Origin: JAAYYM01 sp964483395
GTDB taxonomy: Bacteria; Bacillota; Clostridia; Lachnospirales; Lachnospiraceae
Reading direction: 5' to 3'
Length of the DNA stretch: 30,444 nt
Assembly (NCBI GenBank): GCA_964483395.1
Contig: CAZABT010000024.1
Span: forward strand, 1-30,444
Below are positions 14,820-23,226 of the stretch, in pieces. How positions within the stretch are numbered: the first letter of the stretch is position 1; every line of letters begins with the position of its first letter. The notes below the pieces were generated by a model, which ran no database searches, had not been told where the DNA came from, and was given only the letters and a program-made list of their open reading frames with translations. The translations under genes were made by a program, and so were the position numbers.

Positions 14820-17800
14820 CTACTCCAGATCAAACAACTGTGTTCTCACCAGTGCAACATCCTCTATACTCGTCATAACCTGTGTTTCTGCTGCATCCGG
14901 CTTTTTCAAGGTTGCCGTTACTTCTATATAAATTCTCACTGCATTGCGCTTATTGGTACTCAGGACGCCAACCTCTGTCTGCTGTCCGTCAATTTCCTTT
15001 GTTTCCTTTGAAGGTGTCTTGACATTTCCGTATTCATCATAAGACTTTCCTTCATCGTAGGTCGTGTCACCCGCACCCGCTACCGTTGCCGTTGGAACCA
15101 TCAGTGTTCGTATGACATTGATGGGTACCGCAAATCTGTAAACTTTGCTGCTGTCAATGGAGGTTGCAGAAGCTGCCGCATTGTTGGCTGCCTCATATAG
15201 CGGGCATGTGCCTGTCAGTTCCGTCACCTTGACCTCCTCCCCGTTAACCATGATCGTGTTGCTGCTGAAAGGATTCTCAAAGTAATATTTCACGCTCATA
15301 TTTTGGTCACCCTCAACCAAATTGACGTCGTCTGCCGCAAAGAAGATATCCTGTGTCTGCTCTATAATTCCCTGATATGTTGTATCCGTACCCAACAGCT
15401 TCTCATAGGACAAATAGAGATTGTTGATCTTTCTGGAATTGTATGCTTTGTTCTCCAAAACGGAGATCTTAGGAGCATGCAATCCTGCCTTATAGGCGGC
15501 GATCATCGTATTGACGAACAGCTTGACCTCGTCATCGTAGTTCGCATTGTCAATTGCCCTGTGTCCTACTCCGGAATAAGTTATATTTCCTTTGTTAAAA
15601 ATGTAATAGTTATTACGGACATCATTCGGTGATTTGAAATATGCATCACCTGTCTGATTCTTTCTGGCTGCATCGTTCTTAACAGAGTCCGCATAAGCAT
15701 CTCCTCCTGAATTTACAGGATCGCTTAATGTATACCAGACTACAATATCACTCTCTCCATCTTTATCATCATCTGCCTCTAAATCAACCTGATAATACTG
15801 ATTATGTGTATTTGCCACGGTAAAGGTATCTGGTATCACGTAAGGATACATCGTAATCTGTCCATTATTTACTTTTGTTACCTTCTCGTTGCTGTACTGT
15901 CCGTTATTAATACTCAGCTTGGAAAATGGACTTCTATAAGGATTCAGATTTGCATCATTGATACTATATAAAGACAATGTTACATAGCTGAAGCCCTGTG
16001 TCTCAGATACCATCTTAGTTCTGCCGGAGCGCGGCACATATGCTGTTTCCTTCTTTCCGTTCTGTGCTTTATCCGTCAGAGAACCCCAGATTCCATCTGT
16101 ATTGCTGATACCGGAGCCCGCCTTACGGGCATTACCGATATCTCCCGATGCCAGCACTCCATAACGATCCAGCCCTACCTTATCTCTGATCAGGGTATTA
16201 AAGGAGTAGCCCCAAAAGGTGACATTATCTTTATCACTCAGGTGATTGAACTTACTTTCGGTAGAATTCAGGAAGGAAGTCGTATCATGCGTAAACAGCA
16301 CACTTCTGCCGGATGCAATATAATCTCTGATCGCCGTCATAGCCCCATTAGAATTATCTGCCTCCATATAGCAGTCGGCAAAACCAAGAATCAGCATGTC
16401 AAACTGATCCAGATACTTCTTGTCTTGATCGTACTTCGCCTTGTATTCCGAAGACGTGATTGTTGTAAACTTCACGTCAAATATATCATCTACATTCTCA
16501 ATCCACTTTTTAAATCTGGAATTGTTGTTCTTCATGGCCTTTTCGAGATTCAGATTATTTTCTCTCCAGCCTGTACCGGAGGAAGCAATCTGCAAAATGT
16601 TAATCGTCTCTGCACTGGACTTCCTAATCTCATAAAATCCGGTCTTGTTGGCACGTCTTGTATCATTATCCTTCTGTACCAGCTCCAGCTCCCACGGAAT
16701 GATACCTGCATACTCATCCGATATGGCACGTTTCACGATATAGGACTTTCCGGGAGCCAGTGAATATCTGCCTTCACCATCCTTTTCCTGCCCATTTCCC
16801 GCGGTATCCGTAATGACAATATCCTTCACCTTTTCCTTTGTCTTGGAAAACTTTCCGTCTGCATTGATGTCAATATACAGCTTACAGTCAAAGGTGGTGG
16901 AGGTATCTGCCGCCGACGCATTGGACAGAACGAATTCATAGGTTAGATAGTAATAACCATCCGATGCCTTTGACAACTTCTGTATTGCCGTCTGAGCATC
17001 AGCCGCCTTCCCCGACAGGGTAATCACCGGCTTGGCCAGATTCAGATACCAATTGAACAGATTCTCCGTCATATTGGCACGTCTGATTAAATTCGGCATA
17101 TCCTTCTTAAATACACCCCTTGATGAATCCGTCGTATTCTGCAGAAATTCGTATAAATAGGAAGAATTATCAATGACGTCTGCATTGGGTGTCCGCTTTT
17201 TCGTATTTTCGTCCACCTTCAGAATATCATTTTCCAACAAAATCGGATATCCTGCACGGATAAAGTTTTCCAGCTTCTTTCTTGTTTCCTCATTGATATC
17301 ATTCCCCGAAAAACGATATCGTCCATATGAACGATTCCAGTTACTCGGATTATTCCTCAGATTATTATTGCGATCATCGTTCTCATAATCCGTATTCAGC
17401 AGTCCTGCCATAACAGAACGGCAGTAAACCGAATCTCCGACATTAGAATAGATCAAGCCATTCATCGTGGTATCATTATAAACCGTCTTTTTGGTTGTTG
17501 CATTTACATTCATCAAATCTGTATTTAAGCCTATGTAAATCAAATCATAGGTTGCATTCAGATCTGTATTCTTACCAATCAATTCGGCGGTCGTCATTTT
17601 GGTCAGCTTGATTTCTGTTCCGACCTGCTCTGCAATGATCTGTTCTCCTGCTGCACCCTTTTTATAAGTCAGGACACCCTTTGGTACCTTCTTCGTTGCA
17701 TCCTTGGGACTTGTGACCAAATCATTTATTACTGACAAGTCATAAGAAGCACAAGGCTGAATTTCAAGCACCTGTATGATATCCTTTTCCGTCTGCGGTC

Positions 17801-20195
17801 TTTTCTTTGCATAGTTAATAATATAACGCAGCGTCGATGCCTCTGACACCACCGTTGCAAGCGGAGCCTTACCGCCGTCTGTTTCACGGTAAAGATTTTC
17901 ATTTTCTATATCATCCAATACCTCTTGAAAACGTTTCAGCGTTTTTTGATTGTATTCCTCCTTCACAACATCCTTGGAAAGCTCTACTCCCAGCATTTGA
18001 TTCAGCAAGGCCGCGGACTGATTCTGCCCGCCGATCAAGGATAGTTCTGAGGGTTTCAGATCATAGCAATACTTATTTTCCCTTACATAATGCTTGGCAT
18101 CTGTAATAAAGACACCGTTGGCGCACTGGTCATCGATCGCCTTTTGCATCGTGACCTCTGCTGTCGTGTTTGCCTGCGCACCATAAAAGGTATCCAGATC
18201 ATTTAATGTCAGCAGCTTGGCCAATTTATAGGCATTGCTGTTCATAATCTTGGTATCACCGGTTATATCCAATAAGGTATGGTCAAATACAATTGGTTTC
18301 TTGCCTGCACTTACCTGCTTCAAAATATACAGTACATTCATCGCAGACAGATCGCTCGGCTTTGCACCCGGGAGCTCCTTTGTATATCCATAATTCGCAA
18401 AGGTCGTCCTCGGTGTCTCCCCGACAGCCTTACCAAGATATTCACCATAAGGTAAATACGCAAGATTCTGATCCGAGCCGGAATTCGCCACACAGAACAT
18501 ATCTGCATTAGCAATGTCTGTCTCTGTGATTTGATTTGCAGGAATCGTATTCACCTCGATATACAGACTGTCACACTGTGCACCCGCATCTCGGTCAAAT
18601 ATCTGCTTCTTAAACCATTCGTTATTATAAAAACCGCCCTCGAAATAAATGTTCATTCCGGTAACATAGCATGATTTTCCAGGCGCTGCGGGACTCAGAT
18701 TCATAAGATAATAGCCTCTGCCACGGTCAAACTCAAAGATAAAGAGTTTGCGCTCATCCACCAGCTTATCCTTGGCATAGGTCACCAGACCGCTCTCGGA
18801 CATATTCGGCACCAACGGTCTTTTGGAATTGATTTTGTATTCCTTTGCAGCCGTCACGGCTTCTCCGCCGCTATATTTATAGTAGCTCTTTACATAATAA
18901 TACGGATAGGTTCTTGTATTGCCGTCAGCCGGTGATTCATAGTGGAATGTCATGATGAAATAATTACGCGTCGCTTCTATTCCATTCGGTGACACCGATG
19001 GCTCATGTGTTTTCTTCAGCGGCACTGGCTCTCCCGCAGAATTCCTCACAATAATTTTCTTTCCCTCTTCACCGGTAATATATCCTCTGTACTCATAGGA
19101 GGTCACGCCGTCTCCGTCTGTCAGTGCCTCATATACCTGCTTTCCTTTGATGCTCGCCGTCCACAAGGTATTCTCACTCACTTCATTTCCTTGATCTGCC
19201 ACATAGCCCCGATCCAGACGGTTTTCTTCCGGCACGGCATTCTGGCTGACTGTCGCAAAGGTTGCTGCATAAGCCGCATTTTCAGGTGCAGACTCATACA
19301 GGAAGCCCGGATCGAACTCACCGGGAGCTTCGGTACTTGCATTTTTGATATAATCATTCGGATTACCGGATGACCCTGTTTGATTGTTAAAGAAATTTCT
19401 AGCCGGGTCCATATCGGAACCCGTCTCCGGCTCTGCAACTGCCTGATAGGTCAGAATAAAATTGCCTGACACCGACGGATTCACAACCGCTGCCGGCTCC
19501 ATTGTGCAATTGGGGATCAAATCAATATGATTCCCGCTGACAGTTGTATTCGGCATGATGAAGGTGGTCGTCGTTCCGGAGGCTGCCTGTACTGCCTGCG
19601 CTTCTGTCGCCGCCTGATCGTTCAAGCCATTGTATCCGATTCGTTTCCAAGAGCCGTCTAACAGCTTTGCCTTGATTTCCTCTACTGTATACTGGCTCTC
19701 ATAGTATTCCTTATATTCCTTGAAGTAAAGCGGTCTTGTGTCCTTGGATTCCTTTCCTGCCTCTACCTTTTCCGTGATTTCAGCCAGCACACCGGGCTTA
19801 CTTCCGGTCACGCCTGCATCGTAAGTATAGTTATACAGTCTGTCAACAAAGCTCTTTCTTGCTTCAGCGCCCGAAAACTGTACCAGATCGCGTGCCAAAA
19901 TCACCGGCTCCTGTCCGCCGATGTAATATCCAATGGTGCCCATAGACTGCTCGATTCCATTTTGTGAAACAGAGATGGAGTTATCACTGATCGCTGTCAT
20001 TGCTTTGTCCGGAACAATCTCCAGAATCCTAAAGGGTTTTTCCTTTGTATTTGTCTGAACGATCTGCTGGATACCCTGCAGTGTATCCTTGGCAGTCACT
20101 TCATTATGATCAATCAGAACTCCGAGACATATCATTACGACCGCCATCACACCTGCGATACAGATACGCACTATTTTTTTATTGAAAAGCCGCAT
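14820..20195 (-). CDS. Giant exported DUF5057-like protein, candidate pilus-associated surface protein
   Basis: This 1791-residue protein has an N-terminal hydrophobic segment (about 9-29) that is a signal peptide or anchor, possibly cut near VTA-KD at 33-37. KPFRILEIVPDKA then MGTIGYYIGGQEPVIL resemble the DUF5057 family of Clostridia, from memory. Three diverged modules are visible. Each opens with a beta-strand: FRILEIVPD 55, IIQVLEIQPC 806, INILQIASSG 1198. Each has a D-rich second strand (NADMFCVANSG 563, YDLIYIGLNTDL 883, FDMLILGFADCY 1265) and a G-x-P/S strand (SAGKKPIVFDH 629, RAGYPILLEND 980, ASGRSVLFTHD 1294). This resembles ThuA/glutamine amidotransferase-like Rossmann folds. YSGVGH at 1540 would suit the closing part of the last module. 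DINADGKFS (1109) and EADDDKDGESD (1473) look calcium-binding. There is no LPXTG and no prepilin site. GGAAGGAGAC precedes ATG 20195. It follows four minor pilin genes, so I infer a tip or surface partner of the pilus. Confidence 0.85.
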   Translation of the reverse strand: MRLFNKKIVRICIAGVMAVVMICLGVLIDHNEVTAKDTLQGIQQIVQTNTKEKPFRILEIVPDKAMTAISDNSISVSQNGIEQSMGTIGYYIGGQEPVILARDLVQFSGAEARKSFVDRLYNYTYDAGVTGSKPGVLAEITEKVEAGKESKDTRPLYFKEYKEYYESQYTVEEIKAKLLDGSWKRIGYNGLNDQAATEAQAVQAASGTTTTFIMPNTTVSGNHIDLIPNCTMEPAAVVNPSVSGNFILTYQAVAEPETGSDMDPARNFFNNQTGSSGNPNDYIKNASTEAPGEFDPGFLYESAPENAAYAATFATVSQNAVPEENRLDRGYVADQGNEVSENTLWTASIKGKQVYEALTDGDGVTSYEYRGYITGEEGKKIIVRNSAGEPVPLKKTHEPSVSPNGIEATRNYFIMTFHYESPADGNTRTYPYYYVKSYYKYSGGEAVTAAKEYKINSKRPLVPNMSESGLVTYAKDKLVDERKLFIFEFDRGRGYYLMNLSPAAPGKSCYVTGMNIYFEGGFYNNEWFKKQIFDRDAGAQCDSLYIEVNTIPANQITETDIANADMFCVANSGSDQNLAYLPYGEYLGKAVGETPRTTFANYGYTKELPGAKPSDLSAMNVLYILKQVSAGKKPIVFDHTLLDITGDTKIMNSNAYKLAKLLTLNDLDTFYGAQANTTAEVTMQKAIDDQCANGVFITDAKHYVRENKYCYDLKPSELSLIGGQNQSAALLNQMLGVELSKDVVKEEYNQKTLKRFQEVLDDIENENLYRETDGGKAPLATVVSEASTLRYIINYAKKRPQTEKDIIQVLEIQPCASYDLSVINDLVTSPKDATKKVPKGVLTYKKGAAGEQIIAEQVGTEIKLTKMTTAELIGKNTDLNATYDLIYIGLNTDLMNVNATTKKTVYNDTTMNGLIYSNVGDSVYCRSVMAGLLNTDYENDDRNNNLRNNPSNWNRSYGRYRFSGNDINEETRKKLENFIRAGYPILLENDILKVDENTKKRTPNADVIDNSSYLYEFLQNTTDSSRGVFKKDMPNLIRRANMTENLFNWYLNLAKPVITLSGKAADAQTAIQKLSKASDGYYYLTYEFVLSNASAADTSTTFDCKLYIDINADGKFSKTKEKVKDIVITDTAGNGQEKDGEGRYSLAPGKSYIVKRAISDEYAGIIPWELELVQKDNDTRRANKTGFYEIRKSSAETINILQIASSGTGWRENNLNLEKAMKNNNSRFKKWIENVDDIFDVKFTTITSSEYKAKYDQDKKYLDQFDMLILGFADCYMEADNSNGAMTAIRDYIASGRSVLFTHDTTSFLNSTESKFNHLSDKDNVTFWGYSFNTLIRDKVGLDRYGVLASGDIGNARKAGSGISNTDGIWGSLTDKAQNGKKETAYVPRSGRTKMVSETQGFSYVTLSLYSINDANLNPYRSPFSKLSINNGQYSNEKVTKVNNGQITMYPYVIPDTFTVANTHNQYYQVDLEADDDKDGESDIVVWYTLSDPVNSGGDAYADSVKNDAARKNQTGDAYFKSPNDVRNNYYIFNKGNITYSGVGHRAIDNANYDDEVKLFVNTMIAAYKAGLHAPKISVLENKAYNSRKINNLYLSYEKLLGTDTTYQGIIEQTQDIFFAADDVNLVEGDQNMSVKYYFENPFSSNTIMVNGEEVKVTELTGTCPLYEAANNAAASATSIDSSKVYRFAVPINVIRTLMVPTATVAGAGDTTYDEGKSYDEYGNVKTPSKETKEIDGQQTEVGVLSTNKRNAVRIYIEVTATLKKPDAAETQVMTSIEDVALVRTQLFDLE

Positions 20196-20247
20196 GTATG
20201 TCTCCTTCCCAAACTAATACGTTTACTTCTTTGTGAAACGATTACAT

Positions 20248-22647
20248 TTATTTCTTCGTCCAGCTGATCTGACCTTCCTTGATATCATAAATTCCCAGTT
20301 GATTGGTTCTGGATGAATCCCACAGTGTCAATGTATAATGTACTCCATCATTCTGCGTCTCATATCGCTGCAAGTCATATTGCAAAGTATCGTTAAAATT
20401 GAAGGAACGGTACCAAGAGTCCTTCATGGACGTATTTCCGGTCAGATCCTTGCCCGGAAAATTGGTCAGCCCATCTGCTCCACACAATGGATATGGGAAG
20501 TAAAGCTTTTCCGTCACAGGATTCTTGGTCACTGTGATGTTGTGATTGATCACTTTCACATAGGTATGGTACATGAAATAATTCTTATCTCCCACATAGA
20601 TCGTTGGTACTAAATACAATACCTCCGGTATACTGTTATCCCATTTTGACCTTGTAAAATCAATCCTCAGGTTTGCACCGCTCTGTTCACACTTGAACAT
20701 TTTGATTCCATTGTAGCCGCCTGCATAGAAAGTAAAATCACTTTCCTTGGCTCCTCCGGTCGGATTGGTATAAAAATTCCACTTAATACTGTTCTGATTT
20801 ATGTTAAAATCGCCTGACATTCTGAAATTTGAAATACCCCCAACGGTATACATCGTATCAGATGTTCCATTTAAAAATTCCGAAAATTTCCGCGGTGTAT
20901 AAGTCTTCGTCAGAGTGCTTACATTATCAAAATACAGATCTGATGCCTTCAGCGGTATTGTATCAATCCAGCTTTCACCGGTCGCATCAGCAATGTTATA
21001 GCCATAGTTCTTCAGCCAGCCATACTGTACACTCCAAGGTGAACCTGTTGCAAATTCATAGCACCGGATGTCTACCTCATATTCATCATACGGATTCAGG
21101 TCAAGCGGAAACTTGATTTTGACATTAGAACCATTGCCGTAAGGATAGTCAATCAAATCCGAGCTTAACTTCTCATAGGTAACTTTGCCATCTGCATCGG
21201 TCATTTTTCTTCTGAACTCAGAAGCAAACAAGTAGATGTAGCCCACTCTGGAGCCTGCAATATTGAAATTGTATTCCTGCCCTCTCTCATAAACACCTGA
21301 ATCCACAACAATCACAAAGTCCGGCTTAGACGTGAAGGTCGTTCCTGTCCACTCACCATATTTTCCCTCCGTAGGCGCATACTGCATGGAATTTACGGCA
21401 GTTGCACGCACACGCAGGGGCTTCAGTGAAGTAACAATCGACTTCATGGTTCCATTCCACTGCAGATTGCTTGATGAGGCGCCTGACAGATACTCCTCGC
21501 CCTCCTTGATTTCCCATTTCAGGGTCTTGGCTGTTTCAAGCGAATTTCCGGTTGCTCCTGTCGTCAGTTCTTCATTGTAATTCATTGTGACTGCCGCATT
21601 GAGCTGAAATTTTGCATCCTTCGTCAACTTATCTGCCGTGATATCCTTTCCCTCCGAATCCTGACTCAGTGCTTTATATGTTATTCCCACACCTGTGATC
21701 TTGCGTACCTTGACCTCAATATAATTGCTGGCAGCACCGTCCGCAGACTGCACCTTCACCTGAAAGGTATCATGTGATTCACTCTCAGACACCTTGAGCT
21801 TACCACTGTTGACATCTATTGTAGTTCCGCTGTCTCCGGCATTTGTCGTATCAATGAACCAACGAACCTCCTGGCTTGGTGTCTCCGCGATTACAGAGGA
21901 TTTCACAACCGGTGCAGGAAAATTGTAAACAGAACCCGGTTCAACAAGAATCGGTGAATTAACCTCTATCGTGGTAGCAGGCACAGTCTTGATCGGAGCT
22001 GTATAAGTATCCTTCATGCTCTTATTGACCAGTACCTTATTACGCACTGTAATATTGTAATTGGCATCATAGCTCTTATTTTCCTTCTGAAATGCCATAT
22101 GTATGCTTACAATGCTCTTTGATTCCAGCTTGGACAAGTCTGCGTCAAAATCCGTAATCCAGTCTGCCATGCGGGCATTCGTCACAATAGCCGTGCCAAG
22201 AACCGGATCACCACTGCCATCCGCAGTCACATTGTATTCTTCATAGTATAATCTGTCAGTCGCATTATCCCATATAATCACATAAGCAATTCCATCAACA
22301 ATCTTTCCTGTGTCATCTTTCCTTCCATTGTAGATGGTTATTTTCTTCTTCTCAGCCGCATCGTCCATCAGCGTATCGGCATCTATGATCGTCTCCGAGC
22401 CGCCGACCACCTGTGCCTGCGTGATTCCAAGCTGCGCATCTACGATCAAATCCTGAAGCTGGTTGTAAGCAAGCTGCGATTCATATTGCAAATTAACCTC
22501 AGAGCTTGTTGAGGAGAAGCTTCTGGCGCCTACTACCATGAAACCACCAATCGCACCAATTGCAATCCCGAGGATTGCGACTGTCACCAATACTTCCACA
22601 AGCGTAAAACCATGATCATTCATTTTTCTTTTTTTACCTTGAAACAT
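20248..22647 (-). CDS. Very large PilW/GspJ-like type IV minor pilin with Ig-like domain
   Basis: At 799 residues this is several times the usual pilin length (about 150-350). The class III prepilin site is clear: MNDHG^FTLVEVLVTVAILGIAIGA, cleavage after Gly13, Phe+1 and Glu+5, followed by a 25-residue hydrophobic helix. Residues to about 210 form the pilin part. About 225-318 resemble a bacterial Ig-like domain (a beta-rich stretch around SQEVRWFIDTT, ending YIEVKVRKI), and the remaining 480 residues are beta-rich with no domain I recognise. ATG 22647 is supported by GGGAGG 8 bp upstream; a second ATG at 22623 gives a shorter leader but lacks a ribosome binding site. It should be cleaved by the prepilin peptidase at the operon start. 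Its position among minor pilins suggests a tip-complex subunit. Confidence 0.9.
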   Translation of the reverse strand: MFQGKKRKMNDHGFTLVEVLVTVAILGIAIGAIGGFMVVGARSFSSTSSEVNLQYESQLAYNQLQDLIVDAQLGITQAQVVGGSETIIDADTLMDDAAEKKKITIYNGRKDDTGKIVDGIAYVIIWDNATDRLYYEEYNVTADGSGDPVLGTAIVTNARMADWITDFDADLSKLESKSIVSIHMAFQKENKSYDANYNITVRNKVLVNKSMKDTYTAPIKTVPATTIEVNSPILVEPGSVYNFPAPVVKSSVIAETPSQEVRWFIDTTNAGDSGTTIDVNSGKLKVSESESHDTFQVKVQSADGAASNYIEVKVRKITGVGITYKALSQDSEGKDITADKLTKDAKFQLNAAVTMNYNEELTTGATGNSLETAKTLKWEIKEGEEYLSGASSSNLQWNGTMKSIVTSLKPLRVRATAVNSMQYAPTEGKYGEWTGTTFTSKPDFVIVVDSGVYERGQEYNFNIAGSRVGYIYLFASEFRRKMTDADGKVTYEKLSSDLIDYPYGNGSNVKIKFPLDLNPYDEYEVDIRCYEFATGSPWSVQYGWLKNYGYNIADATGESWIDTIPLKASDLYFDNVSTLTKTYTPRKFSEFLNGTSDTMYTVGGISNFRMSGDFNINQNSIKWNFYTNPTGGAKESDFTFYAGGYNGIKMFKCEQSGANLRIDFTRSKWDNSIPEVLYLVPTIYVGDKNYFMYHTYVKVINHNITVTKNPVTEKLYFPYPLCGADGLTNFPGKDLTGNTSMKDSWYRSFNFNDTLQYDLQRYETQNDGVHYTLTLWDSSRTNQLGIYDIKEGQISWTKK

Positions 22648-22666
22648 TCCTCAGGCCTCCCTTCGG

Positions 22667-23212
22667 TTATTCAATATAAATCTTCCCCGTTGCCGGAACG
22701 ATTGTTACCTTCACTGTCTTAACACCACTCACTGCGATTTCCGTAAACAAGTCTGCAGCCCCCGCCTTGCCCGGCGGCAATGAACTGATTGCGTCTACAT
22801 CCCGCTCCTTGCCGGAGCCTCTGTCAAATCCGATCCAGATTCCATCCGCATCCACAGTTCCGGAGGTGCCGCCCTTTGTCTGATAAGTCAGGGTCAGATA
22901 CGATTTTCCGATCTTGTATGGCTCGTCATTTTCCCATGTTGTCGAAACAGCACCGGTTGGGTCAACAACTTTATAGTATTCCTGTTTATAATAGCCGTCC
23001 GCACCCTGATAGATGTGCAGAGTAGACTCATACTTTCCCATCGTGTTGATTCTGACCGCTCCGATTGCACTCTTGACATCATGCGCACAGGAATTGACTG
23101 CCGTCCCGAAGATATAATTGAGCCCTGTGATTCCAAATACAATAAAAATCGCAAGAATCGCCAGCACCACCACAAGTTCAATTAAGGTATACCCCTTGTT
23201 GTTGTTCTTCAT
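22667..23212 (-). CDS. Small type IV pilin-like protein (GspH/FimT-like)
   Basis: This is the only normal-sized pilin in the window (181 residues from this start). The leader MKNNNKG is followed by ^YTLIELVVVLAILAIFIVFG with Glu+5, a standard prepilin site. The globular part is beta-rich (SYLTLTYQTKGG, IWIGFDRGSG, VKTVKVTIVPATGKIYIE), fitting GspH/FimT-like minor pilins that occur in initiation complexes. Three starts are possible. ATG 23212, chosen here, has GGGGG 8 bp upstream and gives the shortest leader. ATG 23227 overlaps the preceding stop (TAATG), and TTG 23242 is unlikely. It might instead be the major pilin, but its place between minor pilins argues against that. Confidence 0.85.
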   Translation of the reverse strand: MKNNNKGYTLIELVVVLAILAIFIVFGITGLNYIFGTAVNSCAHDVKSAIGAVRINTMGKYESTLHIYQGADGYYKQEYYKVVDPTGAVSTTWENDEPYKIGKSYLTLTYQTKGGTSGTVDADGIWIGFDRGSGKERDVDAISSLPPGKAGAADLFTEIAVSGVKTVKVTIVPATGKIYIE

Positions 23213-23226
23213 ACCTGTGGCCCCCA

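Noticed and set aside
14820..20195. Sortase-anchored wall protein
   Set aside because: The C terminus ends in a charged stretch without LPXTG, hydrophobic segment or basic tail.
20196..20247. Hairpin or promoter between the PilW-like and giant genes
   Set aside because: Only a weak GTTTAC/GTGAAAC pairing without a T-run, and no -35/-10 pair. The 52-bp gap is adequately explained by the ribosome binding site of the giant gene.
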